Assembly (NCBI GenBank): GCA_965656605.1
Contig: CBFHLC010000003.1
Location: 25,088 to 89,087, forward strand
Direction of reading: 5' to 3'
Length of the DNA: 64,000 nucleotides
Source: Litorivicinus sp965656605
GTDB lineage: Bacteria; Pseudomonadota; Gammaproteobacteria; Pseudomonadales; Litorivicinaceae
Every line of letters begins with the position of its first letter. Positions within the stretch are counted from its first letter, which is position 1. Positions 7,239-15,900 of the stretch are shown here, piece by piece. The translations under genes were made by a program, and so were the position numbers. The notes under the pieces are model-generated. The model was not told the origin of the DNA. It did not search any database and was given only the letters and a program-made list of their open reading frames with translations.

Positions 7239-9179
7239 ATGCGCCTAGCCGAACTCACTCTATGGTTGGATAAGGCCGTTAATCCGTCCCTGCTGATCTC
7301 CAAGGGGCGTTTGCTGTCCTCGAATCGCTCAGCCCGATTGTTGCTGGGCCCCGAAGCCAGCACCAGCATCCATACCATCTATACCTTCGAGCAGGCCTTG
7401 CCTGGCCTAACTCAAGGCATAGGCTCCCGGGCTGACTCTTGGTCGCTCAACAGCAGCATTGCCGGCCAGTACTATCAGGTGTTGGCCTCTCATTTTTTTG
7501 ACGATCGCATTACTGGTGACGAGTTCGTGCTATTGGAGTTGGTTCCGCTAGCCTGGGCCGGGGCACCGGTAGGCTTTAATGCAGGCTGGTTACATCAAGT
7601 TTCCGAGACTCCAGCCGATCATGCGGTGCTGATGGACTTGGAAGGCGCTAGGTTGTCGGCACCGCCTCGTGTTCTCCAGGCATTTGGTTTGGATCAGCAT
7701 GCCGGCGTTGAGGACTGGTGGGACCTGGTTCGTCCAACCGATCTGGCCAAACTGCGCGACTGTATCGACAAGATGTTGCAAGAGCGCTGGCGAACCAGCG
7801 AGGTGTTGGATTTTTACACCCGCGGCGAGTCCGGATCAGACTGGTCGCACTGGCACATGCAGCTGCAACGACTGCCTGCGATGCGTGACAAAAAGACGTG
7901 GTTGGTGATGCTGCTGACCTCGATTGATGGAGGCGTCAGCTTTGCTGAGCCTGACCGCACCAAGGCACTGAGTGGCAAGGTGGGTGCCGGTAGTCTGGTG
8001 GTGGTTCAGCTCATTGGCCTGCGCGATTTTATCGAGGCCAACGATGGCGACTTGGGTCGAGCCCTGTCCAGTCAGTTCTATTCACAGGTGACTGCCAGCA
8101 CAACAGAGAAGGAGCGCGTCTGGAAGCTGAGTGACGACAGCGTTGCGGCTTGGTTTGGTGGTGATACTCGTGGTCGGCGCAGCGACGAGTTCTGGCAGTC
8201 GTTGAATACGCTGCTTGAGCGTCCGTTAGTGTTTCGAGACACCCAGCACCGGGCCCGAATTCGGGCTGGCCGAGCCCGTGCTGTTAATCCAGAGAGCCGG
8301 GCTGAACAGCTAACTGAGCGCGCATTGGCTGGGCTGGCCGATGCAAAAATTGGCAGCATGATGCAGGCGACCGCTCAGACCGATCGTAGCAACGAAGCCA
8401 ATAAAGCCCTGCTCAAGCGTCAATCACAGTTGTTATCTGACTTCGACGAGGGGCGTTATCGGATGATTTATCAGCCGATTTCCCACCCCAACGATCCCAG
8501 TGATCCGGTCGGTGTTGAATCTCTCTCGCGCAGTGTCTCTGCTAACGGCAAGTTATTCAGCGGCGGCGAGATCGTGCAAGCCGCTCAACGCCATGATTTC
8601 GTTCGAGAGTGGACCCAGTGGGGATTGGAGCAGTTACAAACCGATTTGTCAGACTGGCTGCTGGGGCGTCCCGATCGCTTTGTTACCTTTAATGTGATGC
8701 CCAGTTTGCTGCGCGATGCCAGCAGCGTTGATTGGTTGATCGCTCGCCTGCGTGAGCTGCCAGACAGCTTTCGCCAACGCCTGAATCTTGAAATCACCGA
8801 ACAGTCAATCGGAAATCTAATTGCCCGAGACTCGCTGGCGACCCTGCGCGATATGGGCGTGGAGTTATACCTAGATGACTTTGGTGCAGGTGACTCCAAC
8901 CTGTATCGGCTGATCAATATTCGGCCCGAGGCGATCAAGCTGGATAAGTTTTTGGTCGACCTGATCATGGATGACCAACCTAAGTTAGAGGTGTTGTCAC
9001 AGGTGTTAAGCTTGGCACGTACCATCAGCCCTCGCATTATTGCTGAAGGGATCGAGACTGAAGCTCAGTTCAATATGGTGCGTAACCTGGATGTGGATTT
9101 GATTCAGGGGTACTACATTGGGCGCCGGCTAGATTTGGAGACCGGTGAGCCTCTGGGATCGTCCTTGCCCTCCAACTGA
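7239..9179 (+). CDS. EAL-domain protein with degenerate GGDEF-like region (probable c-di-GMP phosphodiesterase)
   Basis: A 646-residue signalling protein. The EAL domain occupies about residues 405-640. The signature is VESLS (ESL instead of EAL), but the other metal and catalytic positions are visible: FNVMPS, LEITEQS, LDDFGAGDSN, KLDKFLV, AEGIETEAQ and a terminal QGYYIG. Hydrolysis of c-di-GMP is therefore plausible. The central region (about 235-375) resembles a GGDEF fold in secondary structure but has no GGDEF motif. The N-terminal 230 residues have no domain I recognise with confidence; PAS-like sensing is possible. No membrane segment is seen. I chose the ATG at 7239, preceded by GAGG; an in-frame TTG at 7185 would add 18 residues. 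The last 67 bases overlap the convergent FlhB-like gene. Confidence 0.85.
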   Translation: MRLAELTLWLDKAVNPSLLISKGRLLSSNRSARLLLGPEASTSIHTIYTFEQALPGLTQGIGSRADSWSLNSSIAGQYYQVLASHFFDDRITGDEFVLLELVPLAWAGAPVGFNAGWLHQVSETPADHAVLMDLEGARLSAPPRVLQAFGLDQHAGVEDWWDLVRPTDLAKLRDCIDKMLQERWRTSEVLDFYTRGESGSDWSHWHMQLQRLPAMRDKKTWLVMLLTSIDGGVSFAEPDRTKALSGKVGAGSLVVVQLIGLRDFIEANDGDLGRALSSQFYSQVTASTTEKERVWKLSDDSVAAWFGGDTRGRRSDEFWQSLNTLLERPLVFRDTQHRARIRAGRARAVNPESRAEQLTERALAGLADAKIGSMMQATAQTDRSNEANKALLKRQSQLLSDFDEGRYRMIYQPISHPNDPSDPVGVESLSRSVSANGKLFSGGEIVQAAQRHDFVREWTQWGLEQLQTDLSDWLLGRPDRFVTFNVMPSLLRDASSVDWLIARLRELPDSFRQRLNLEITEQSIGNLIARDSLATLRDMGVELYLDDFGAGDSNLYRLINIRPEAIKLDKFLVDLIMDDQPKLEVLSQVLSLARTISPRIIAEGIETEAQFNMVRNLDVDLIQGYYIGRRLDLETGEPLGSSLPSN

Positions 9180-9403
9180 TACGCCAGGACCAGTATTTCT
9201 GCGACGATCAAATACAGATCTTCAGGAATCTCTTCTCCGAGTCCCACGGGATCTAGCGCCCCGGCTAGCTGGGGGTGCTCAAGGATCGGTATACCGCGCT
9301 GTTTGGCGTCTGCCAAAATTGCCAGTGCCTCTTCCTGGCGGCCTTGCATCGTCGCTTTGGGCGCGCCTTGTCCGTCGTAGTGCAGTCCTGTGGCCGTCTT
9401 CAT
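9113..9403 (-). CDS. FlhB C-terminal-domain homolog (FhlB-like)
   Basis: A 96-residue protein matching the cytoplasmic C-terminal domain of the flagellar export gate protein FlhB/EscU, without the membrane part. ATGLHYDGQGAPKAT and GIPILEHPQLAGAL are the typical landmarks. The self-cleaving NPTH site of full FlhB is absent, as expected for these stand-alone forms. It follows the FliK-like gene with a 4-base overlap. The same FliK-like/FhlB-like pair sits next to ccm genes in Pseudomonas-type genomes. A role in substrate switching of flagellar export is inferred from homology only. The 3' end runs 67 bases into the convergent EAL gene. Confidence 0.85.
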   Translation of the reverse strand: MKTATGLHYDGQGAPKATMQGRQEEALAILADAKQRGIPILEHPQLAGALDPVGLGEEIPEDLYLIVAEILVLAYQLEGKDDPRGSPVSKSSRRPM

Positions 9404-10356
9404 GCCCGCACATCCAAACGCCCGGTGGGCGCAGATTCGTGCTGAGTTTTCATCGGAGTCACGCGGATACCCTCAAGGGCCACACCGGCAGCACGCAGGC
9501 GCATCTCAAGGTGAGGGGCTAACGCCACCAGCTTTTGATGCACTTCAATGCGGCTGGCCACGAGCTCCATCATAACGCGCGCCGGCGCAAGGTCGGCACG
9601 GGCGATCAGCCGTCCCGCACTCGGCAGATCAAACACCAGCTCAAAACTCCACTGATCCCGTTGTTTGTGGCGGCGTTTAAGGGTCGCCTCGCCATTGACC
9701 CAGCGCTCGCCGATCGGTAGCGGCACATCAAACCGGAAACTCTGAATACCCTGGCGTTGATCCTCGGCGCTTTGAACCGTGCGTTGGTCGTTGACCTGTG
9801 CAAAACGCTCTTTCAGCGCATCGGGCAGATCCTGGACCACGGATTTGAGTAAGTCGTCCTGCGAATTTGCCTGAACCCAGCGCTTGAGTGCGTCAGGTTG
9901 GGTGATTTGCGCAAACACGCCGGCCCAGGCCGAAAAGCCGGGTAGGGTTATGGCGCTTTGGATGATGCTGGCGGCCGGTGAGGGTAGTTGCGGTAGGGCG
10001 GCTAATAATTGCTGCGGTGTGCTAATCGGCGCGCCAGCTCGAGTCTGCCCACCAGAGCCAGCTGCAACCCGCACCATTCCAGCCTGGCGATACAGTTGCA
10101 GGGGCGAGCCGGCCGGTGGGTTGGGGGCAATCAGCGTAAAGCGCTGACCTTGGATTTCTAAGGTGACGCGATGCTGACCCTCGGCGGTGGGCTGGGATTG
10201 CGCCACCTTGGCTGTGATAGCGCTGCTGGGGCTATTGGCTTTGAGCTGCCCCAGCATCACCAGTAAGGCTTCAGCCGTGGCCGGTTTACTGGTGATCTGA
10301 GTTGGCGTTGTTCCTCGGATCTCGGGTGATTGCACGGTATACTCGGGTAATGACAA
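9400..10356 (-). CDS. FliK-like flagellar hook-length control domain protein
   Basis: A 318-residue protein rich in Gln, Ala and Pro. Its C-terminal third (about 215-305) resembles the FliK C-terminal domain: an LDLP-like strand (VFDLPSAGRLIARADLAP) and the following helix-rich stretch ending in GIRVTPM. In true FliK this domain contacts FlhB to switch export specificity, and here the partner-like FlhB fragment is the next gene. The TTG start at 10356 overlaps the divergent ccmA start. A GTG seven codons in (10335) would remove that overlap. AGGG lies just upstream of the TTG. Whether the pair works in flagella or is vestigial cannot be told from this window. Confidence 0.72.
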   Translation of the reverse strand: MSLPEYTVQSPEIRGTTPTQITSKPATAEALLVMLGQLKANSPSSAITAKVAQSQPTAEGQHRVTLEIQGQRFTLIAPNPPAGSPLQLYRQAGMVRVAAGSGGQTRAGAPISTPQQLLAALPQLPSPAASIIQSAITLPGFSAWAGVFAQITQPDALKRWVQANSQDDLLKSVVQDLPDALKERFAQVNDQRTVQSAEDQRQGIQSFRFDVPLPIGERWVNGEATLKRRHKQRDQWSFELVFDLPSAGRLIARADLAPARVMMELVASRIEVHQKLVALAPHLEMRLRAAGVALEGIRVTPMKTQHESAPTGRLDVRA

Positions 10357-10961
10357 CAGCCCTAACCATAGAACAAATCCAGATCGAGCGGGACGAGCGC
10401 GTTTTGCTGTCGGATTTTGACCTGCAGGTTGACGCAGGTCAGCTGGTGCAAATTGCTGGCGCTAACGGTGCGGGTAAGTCGACACTGCTGCGCGCCATCG
10501 CCGGTGTGTTCGCAGGGTTTACGGGCCGAATCCAGATTCATGACGCGGATCAGCCGGCCGAGCGGCGCGCTCAGGTGTTGCTGTGGACCGCATTGCCAGG
10601 GGTTAAGGCTCGACTTAATGCGCGTCAAAATCTGCAATGGTTGCTGGATTTACGTGGCGATACCGCCGATGTCGACGATCTGCTAAAGACGGTCGGCCTT
10701 TACGGCTGGGAAGATGCCTTGGCCGGTAGCCTGTCGACTGGGCAGGCGCGTAGGATCGCACTGGCCAGTTTGTTGGTGAATCAATCCCCCGTGTGGTTGC
10801 TGGACGAGCCGTTCAATGCGATCGACAGCGAGGGTCAGGCGCTGTTGGCCAGCATTATCCGTGATCGCCTAGCGCAGGGTGGAATAGTATTGCTAGCCAC
10901 GCACCATACTCCCTCGGATCTATCTCCCGATCAGGTGGTCACACTTGGGGCAGACTCATGA
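10350..10961 (+). CDS. ccmA: Heme exporter ATPase CcmA
   Basis: ABC ATPase of the CcmABCD complex, which uses ATP to release holo-CcmE from CcmC during cytochrome c maturation at the inner membrane. 203 residues. Walker A GANGAGKST lies at 37-45, the signature is LSTGQARRIAL, Walker B is VWLLDEPFNAID, and the H-loop is ATHH. I chose the ATG at 10350 because MTTALTIEQI fits the family start; the further upstream codons do not. First gene of a complete ccmABCDEFGHI operon; its TGA overlaps the ccmB ATG. A TATACT -10-like box ends seven bases before the ATG. Confidence 0.95.
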   Translation: MTTALTIEQIQIERDERVLLSDFDLQVDAGQLVQIAGANGAGKSTLLRAIAGVFAGFTGRIQIHDADQPAERRAQVLLWTALPGVKARLNARQNLQWLLDLRGDTADVDDLLKTVGLYGWEDALAGSLSTGQARRIALASLLVNQSPVWLLDEPFNAIDSEGQALLASIIRDRLAQGGIVLLATHHTPSDLSPDQVVTLGADS

Positions 10962-11626
10962 GCCGCATCTGGCGCTGTTTCCGGCGCGATGTGGCGCTGA
11001 ACTGGAACGATTTGGCGGCAGCTCTGCGACCGGTCATGTTCTTCTCATTGGTGGCGGTTAGTTTTCCGTTGGGCATGGGCGCGGATCCGCAATTGTTAAG
11101 AGAGGTTGCGCCCGGCTTGGTTTGGGTCGCGGCGCTTTTGGCCGTTTTGCTAGCATTAGAAGGAGTGTTCAGAGAGGACGTGCTGGACGGAACTCTCGAG
11201 CAGTGGCTGATGTCTGAGCTTCCATTGTCGATCACCGTGTTGATGCGGCTGTTGGCTCAATGGGTCTCGAGCGTGTTGCCGGTGGTGCTGCTGGGGCCTT
11301 TAATGGCGATGGGACTAGGTCTGCCAGCTTCTAGCGCGGGCATTTTGATGCTGACGCTGCTGATCGGCACACCCACGGTTCTGCTGTTGGGTAGTGTGGG
11401 CAGTGCGTTGCTGGCACCGGCGCGCAGTGGCGGCGGTTTGCTAGGTCTGTTGGTTCTACCGCTGTTCGTCCCAATATTGGTGTTTGGCGCGGGAACTACG
11501 ATGGCTCACGTAGCCGGGGTAGATGTGACAGGGCAATTGGCTTTGTTAAGTGCGATGTTAGTGGCGGCGTTGAGTTTATTGCCGGTGGCCATTGCGTCCG
11601 CTCTTCGAATTGTGACTGGAGGATAA
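10958..11626 (+). CDS. ccmB: Heme exporter membrane subunit CcmB
   Basis: Integral membrane subunit of the CcmAB ABC complex in cytochrome c maturation. It is 222 residues long, the usual CcmB length (about 220), with roughly six hydrophobic segments. The N-terminus MSRIWRCFRRDVALNWN is typical, and a conserved cytoplasmic loop FREDVLDGTLEQWLMS interacts with the ATPase in homologs. Start and stop overlap or abut its neighbours (ATGA with ccmA; ccmC starts right after the TAA), which suggests translational coupling. Confidence 0.95.
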   Translation: MSRIWRCFRRDVALNWNDLAAALRPVMFFSLVAVSFPLGMGADPQLLREVAPGLVWVAALLAVLLALEGVFREDVLDGTLEQWLMSELPLSITVLMRLLAQWVSSVLPVVLLGPLMAMGLGLPASSAGILMLTLLIGTPTVLLLGSVGSALLAPARSGGGLLGLLVLPLFVPILVFGAGTTMAHVAGVDVTGQLALLSAMLVAALSLLPVAIASALRIVTGG

Positions 11627-12379
11627 ATGTCTCGTTCTTGGCAATGGTTTCACCGTTGGGGGTCTTCTCCTTATGTGTTCCGTGTGGGACGCCGTTGGCA
11701 AGCTGGGTTGGGCATCTTAGGCGCTTTGTTGCTGCTGATCGGTTGGTTCTGGGGGCTGGCCATCGCCCCAGTCGACTATCAACAGGGCAACAGCTATCGG
11801 ATTATTTTCTTGCATGTGCCAGTCGCGTTTTTAGCGCAATCGCTCTACATGGGGTTGGCCGTTGCCGGCGTCGTATTGCTGGTGTGGAAAATGAAGATCG
11901 CCGATGTGGCGATCCAAGCCGGCCTTCCGGTCGGCGCTGTAATTACCTTTTTGGCGCTTGTAACAGGGGGTATCTGGGGCAAGCCCACCTGGGGCACCTA
12001 CTGGGTCTGGGATGCGCGCCTGACATCTATGCTGATTCTGCTGTTCTTGTATCTAGGGGCGATGGCGCTGCGCGGGGCATTACCCCAGGACGTCGCGGGT
12101 CGCGCAGTGGCACTGCTGGTGGTGATTGGAGTCATCAACATCCCGATCATCAAATACAGTGTCGAGTGGTGGAACACCTTGCATCAGGGTCAAACCCTAA
12201 AATTGACCGAGCGGCCAGCTATGCCTGCCAGCATGTGGATGCCGCTGGTGGTGTCGATTTTGGCGTTCTACTGCCTGGCCGGATATTGGGTGCTCAAGCG
12301 TCTGCGTACCTTGCTGTTAATGCGTGAATCTAAATCCAGTTGGGCGCGGGAATATGTGGAGCAGAACCATGGCCTTTGA
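11627..12379 (+). CDS. ccmC: Heme lyase/delivery protein CcmC
   Basis: Six-TM heme-handling protein that loads heme on CcmE in the periplasm. It is 250 residues long. The tryptophan-rich periplasmic motif reads WGTYWVWDARLTS, with Tyr where many homologs have Trp (WGTWWVWD). Axial heme-ligand His residues fit FLHVP and the His of the later WWNTLHQG loop. It starts with a well placed GGAGG. The ccmD start codon lies inside its last codons. Confidence 0.95.
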   Translation: MSRSWQWFHRWGSSPYVFRVGRRWQAGLGILGALLLLIGWFWGLAIAPVDYQQGNSYRIIFLHVPVAFLAQSLYMGLAVAGVVLLVWKMKIADVAIQAGLPVGAVITFLALVTGGIWGKPTWGTYWVWDARLTSMLILLFLYLGAMALRGALPQDVAGRAVALLVVIGVINIPIIKYSVEWWNTLHQGQTLKLTERPAMPASMWMPLVVSILAFYCLAGYWVLKRLRTLLLMRESKSSWAREYVEQNHGL

Positions 12380-12542
12380 AACCTTTACAGATTTTCTAGC
12401 GATGGGCCGACACGGCCCCTACGTATGGTCCAGTTTTGGCATCGCTATAGCCTGTTTTATCGGATTGGCTATCGAGGATCGTGTGTCCCGAGCCAAGGCC
12501 GTCAAACGAATTCAACAGCAATTGAGGCGCGAGAAAGCATGA
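12369..12542 (+). CDS. ccmD: Small membrane protein CcmD
   Basis: A 57-residue single-TM protein that helps release holo-CcmE from the CcmABC complex. The start MAFETFTDFLAMGRHG and the TM that follows (VWSSFGIAIACFIGLAI) match the family, as does the basic cytoplasmic tail RIQQQLRREKA. The ATG at 12369 lies within the ccmC 3' end, and its TGA overlaps the ccmE ATG. An upstream in-frame start would add 15 residues unlike CcmD. Confidence 0.9.
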   Translation: MAFETFTDFLAMGRHGPYVWSSFGIAIACFIGLAIEDRVSRAKAVKRIQQQLRREKA

Positions 12543-12982
12543 AGCCAGCTCGTAAACAAAAACTTGGATTGATCGCATTGGGATTGGTCGGCATTTCAGT
12601 TGCCGTTGGCCTGACCCTGTATGCCTTATCCAACAACATTAACCTGTTTTACCCGCCGGCCAAGGTGGTCGCGGGGGAAGCTCCCGAGGGCACCACGATA
12701 CGAGTGGGTGGCATGGTCGTCGATGATAGCGTGGTGCGCGATCCCGAAAGCTTGAAGGTCAGCTTCCAGGTTACGGACTACGCTGAAAAGGTCACGATCC
12801 AATACGAGGGGATCCTGCCTGACTTGTTCCGCGAGGGCCAGGGCATCGTTGCCGAGGGGAACCTCAGCGGGGGGGTATTGATGGCAGATATCGTCCTGGC
12901 CAAGCATGACGAGCAATACATGCCGCCCGAGATTGCCGAGTCGCTGCAAATCCCTAAAACCGAAGTCGAGGTCACCTACTGA
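12539..12982 (+). CDS. ccmE: Periplasmic heme chaperone CcmE
   Basis: Membrane-anchored heme chaperone that carries covalently bound heme from CcmC to the CcmF/H lyase. It has 147 residues: an N-terminal anchor (about 8-30), a beta-barrel domain, and the heme-binding motif HDEQY with His123 as the covalent attachment residue and Tyr127 as ligand. This is the usual HxxxY type, not the CxxxY variant. The ATG overlaps the ccmD stop, and its own stop overlaps the ccmF ATG. Confidence 0.95.
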   Translation: MKPARKQKLGLIALGLVGISVAVGLTLYALSNNINLFYPPAKVVAGEAPEGTTIRVGGMVVDDSVVRDPESLKVSFQVTDYAEKVTIQYEGILPDLFREGQGIVAEGNLSGGVLMADIVLAKHDEQYMPPEIAESLQIPKTEVEVTY

Positions 12983-14961
12983 TGCTGGTTCCTGAGTTTG
13001 GTCATATCGCGTTTTGGCTTGGATTTGGGTTAGCGGTCTCGCTGGCCATCATTCCACAAATTGGCAGCTACGCCGGATGGCGTTCTTGGATGAGTGCATC
13101 CATTGGCTTGTCCCATGGCGTGTTCTTGTTCTCGAGCATTGCCTTTGTCGTCTTGCTGTATGGCTTTTTGATCGACGATTTCAGTGTGGCCTACATTGCC
13201 AAGCAATCCAACACAGCGATGCCGTGGTACTTCAAGGCCAGTGCATTGTGGGGCGGGCATGAAGGGTCCCTGATGTTGTGGATCTGGGTGCTGGCGCTAT
13301 GGACGTCGCTGGTGGCCTTGCTCAGCAATAACCTGCCTCTGGTCCTGCGGGCTCGCATCTTGTCCGTACTTGGCATCATTTGCGTGGGGTTTTTCTCGTT
13401 TACCGGCGTGACCTCCAATCCCTTTGAGCGGACGCTGCCGAATGTGCCCGCTGATGGGGCAGATCTAAATCCCTTGCTGCAGGACGTGGGACTGATTTTC
13501 CATCCGCCGTTGCTGTATGTCGGATACGTGGGTTTTGCGGTGGCGTTCGCCTTCGCGGTGGCGGCATTGCAGGGTGGCCGGCTAGACGCGGCCTGGGCGC
13601 GCTGGACTCGTCCGTGGACAACCGCAGCGTGGGCGTTTTTGACCCTAGGTATCGCGCTGGGCAGTTGGTGGGCGTATTACGAGCTCGGTTGGGGCGGTTG
13701 GTGGTTCTGGGATCCGGTTGAAAATGCCTCACTGATGCCCTGGCTGGTGGGTACAGCGTTAGTCCACTCATTGGCAGTGACTGAAAAGCGCGGGAATTTC
13801 CGGGCGTGGACGGTGCTTCTAGCGATCAGTGCGTTTAGCCTGTCCCTGCTGGGAACTTTCTTGGTGCGCTCAGGCGTGTTGACCAGTGTTCATTCCTTTG
13901 CGAGTGACCCCGAGCGTGGCCGCTTCATTTTATATTTCTTGGCCATTATGATCGGGGGCAGTCTGACGCTGTATGCGGTTCGCGCCAGCCAACTAAAGTC
14001 CGTCGGCACACCGAACTGGTTCAGTCGAGAAGGCTTCTTGCTGTCTAACAACCTGTTACTGGTTGTCTCGGCCACCATGATTTTGCTGGGTACGCTGTAT
14101 CCGCTGATCATTGATGCGCTGGGCATGGGGCGCGTGTCGGTCGGGCCCCCATATTTCAATGCGTTGTTCGTGCCAATGGCAGTGGTGATGTTTGTATTTA
14201 TGGGCATCGGGCCGCTAGCGCCATGGTCCCGTCCAGACAGCGCTTGGATCTGGCAAAAGATGCGAGTTGTGCTGGGCATTTCCATCGTCGCGGGGTTGGG
14301 TGTGTCATGGGGCTGGGGTGGTGCCGTGCCATTTTGGACTGTCGCCGGCATTGCTTGTGCTATCTGGTTAGCAGCCGGGTCCTTGATTGATATGTATTAC
14401 AAGGTTCGCGGCAATAATCCGTGGGCGCGTCTAAATAAGCTGGGTGCCGGCTATATCGGCATGGTTATCGCGCACCTTGGCGTGGCGGTGGTCACCTTTG
14501 GCGTCGCGATGGTCAGTGGTTTTGTGCAAGAACGCGATGTGCGCATGGCCTTGGGCGATGCAGAGCAGCTGGATGTGTACGAGTTCCGTATGACCTCGTT
14601 GGATGTGGTGCAGGGCCCCAACTGGGTGGCCGATCAAGCGACCATCGAGATCTACAAAGACGATCAGTTTGTCGCCGTGGTTACGCCGCAAAAGCGCACC
14701 TACACCGTCAGCGGTCAAATCATGACCGAGGCGGGCATCCATAACCGTTGGGACGGGGATTTGTTCGTTGCCATGGGCGAGCCGCTCGAAGGCGCCTGGG
14801 GCATTCGCTTGCGTATTAAACCTTTCATCAACTTCCTATGGTTGGGTTCGATTTTGATGGGTCTTGGAGGTGCTTGGGCGTTGTTTGATCCGCGCTATCG
14901 AGCACGCTTTGCCAAGTATCAACCGCAACGATCGCCCGTCGTGAGCGTGTCCAATGGGTAG
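12982..14961 (+). CDS. ccmF: Cytochrome c heme lyase subunit CcmF
   Basis: Large polytopic membrane protein that attaches heme to apocytochrome c and reduces it. 659 residues, about 14-15 hydrophobic segments. The periplasmic WWD domain is present as GWGGWWFWDPVENASLMPW, and WGGHEGSLMLW and HPPLLYVGYVGF carry the conserved His ligands. The start overlaps the ccmE stop (TGATG). The 3' end overlaps the ccmG start by 8 bases. Confidence 0.96.
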   Translation: MLVPEFGHIAFWLGFGLAVSLAIIPQIGSYAGWRSWMSASIGLSHGVFLFSSIAFVVLLYGFLIDDFSVAYIAKQSNTAMPWYFKASALWGGHEGSLMLWIWVLALWTSLVALLSNNLPLVLRARILSVLGIICVGFFSFTGVTSNPFERTLPNVPADGADLNPLLQDVGLIFHPPLLYVGYVGFAVAFAFAVAALQGGRLDAAWARWTRPWTTAAWAFLTLGIALGSWWAYYELGWGGWWFWDPVENASLMPWLVGTALVHSLAVTEKRGNFRAWTVLLAISAFSLSLLGTFLVRSGVLTSVHSFASDPERGRFILYFLAIMIGGSLTLYAVRASQLKSVGTPNWFSREGFLLSNNLLLVVSATMILLGTLYPLIIDALGMGRVSVGPPYFNALFVPMAVVMFVFMGIGPLAPWSRPDSAWIWQKMRVVLGISIVAGLGVSWGWGGAVPFWTVAGIACAIWLAAGSLIDMYYKVRGNNPWARLNKLGAGYIGMVIAHLGVAVVTFGVAMVSGFVQERDVRMALGDAEQLDVYEFRMTSLDVVQGPNWVADQATIEIYKDDQFVAVVTPQKRTYTVSGQIMTEAGIHNRWDGDLFVAMGEPLEGAWGIRLRIKPFINFLWLGSILMGLGGAWALFDPRYRARFAKYQPQRSPVVSVSNG

Positions 14962-15472
14962 GTGGATCTATGCCATCCCTGTCGGCCTCGTGCTGGCGCT
15001 GGGTCTGTTATTCAACAAGGGATTGGACTTGGATCCACAGGCGATGCCCTCGGCGCTGATCGACCAGCCTTTGCCTGCGCTGGTGGTAGAGCAGCTAAGT
15101 GGTGGCCAGTCGTCACCCCGTGATGCGGTTACCGGGCCGGCCCTGATTAATGTGTGGGCCACCTGGTGCATTGCCTGCGTGGTCGAGCATCCGTATTTGG
15201 TTCAGCTATCACAGCAGGTACCGATCTTTGGTGTGAACTACAAAGATGATGACGCCAAAGCGGCTGAGTGGCTGGTCGAAAAGGGCGATCCCTACGTACT
15301 GAACTGGGCTGATCGGGGCGGTGATCTGGGCTTGGAGTTCGGCGTGACCGGCGCCCCAGAAACCTATTTGGTGTCAGCCCAAGGCCAGATTCTATTCCGT
15401 CATCAAGGGGTAATAGATCAAGCCGTCTGGGATGAGAAATTCAAAAGCTATTTTCCTGAGGTCAATTTGTGA
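14954..15472 (+). CDS. ccmG: Thiol:disulfide interchange protein CcmG (DsbE)
   Basis: Periplasmic thioredoxin-fold reductant that keeps the CxxCH of apocytochrome c or CcmH reduced. It has 172 residues, an N-terminal TM anchor (about 5-22), and the active site WATWCIAC with Cys72 and Cys75. The cis-Pro region is GVTGAPETYLV. In most homologs the motif reads WCxxC with Pro or Glu; here it is Ile-Ala, a small variation. The GAPET segment is characteristic of DsbE. Confidence 0.93.
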   Translation: MGRWIYAIPVGLVLALGLLFNKGLDLDPQAMPSALIDQPLPALVVEQLSGGQSSPRDAVTGPALINVWATWCIACVVEHPYLVQLSQQVPIFGVNYKDDDAKAAEWLVEKGDPYVLNWADRGGDLGLEFGVTGAPETYLVSAQGQILFRHQGVIDQAVWDEKFKSYFPEVNL

Positions 15473-15900
15473 TTCGATTTTTGTTACTGCTGTGTCTGTC
15501 GCTGCCCACGGCCGCGGCGATTGATCCACTGGCCTTCGAGTCCGAGGCTCAAGAGCGTCGATTCAAGGACTTGGTGATGGAGCTGCGTTGCCCCAAATGT
15601 CAAAACCAAGCCATTGGTGATTCAGATGCGCCGATTGCCCAAGACATGCGCGTGAAAGTGCATGAGTTGATGATTCAGGGAAACGATAATAACCAAATCA
15701 TCGAATGGCTAGAGCAACGCTACGGCAGCTATGTGCGTTACAAGCCACAGTTCGGCGGTAACACGCTGTGGCTGTGGTTGCTGCCGCCCTTCTTTTTGGC
15801 ACTTGGCGGCGTGGTGGTCGCCCGTGTGATGACTCGCCGACGTGAGCTAAGCGACGCGGAACGTGCGCAGGCGGACGAGTTGCTGGGGATCAAATCATGA
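15469..15900 (+). CDS. ccmH: Cytochrome c maturation protein CcmH (thioredoxin-like subunit)
   Basis: Membrane-anchored oxidoreductase of the CcmFHI lyase. It has a signal peptide (about residues 1-17), the motif LRCPKCQNQ with redox Cys41 and Cys44, and a TM segment (WLWLLPPFFLALGGVVVARV) near the C-terminus. The 143 residues fit the short CcmH/CcmL form; the TPR part is encoded separately by the next gene. The GTG start overlaps the ccmG TGA, and the stop overlaps the ccmI ATG. Confidence 0.95.
   Translation: MIRFLLLLCLSLPTAAAIDPLAFESEAQERRFKDLVMELRCPKCQNQAIGDSDAPIAQDMRVKVHELMIQGNDNNQIIEWLEQRYGSYVRYKPQFGGNTLWLWLLPPFFLALGGVVVARVMTRRRELSDAERAQADELLGIKS

Noticed and set aside
11638..12327. 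Long open frame of 229 residues in another frame of ccmC
   Set aside because: Fully inside a clear ccmC gene; no family match and atypical composition.
13890..14351. Minus-strand open frame inside ccmF
   Set aside because: Composition of an antisense shadow; ccmF motifs are intact on the plus strand.
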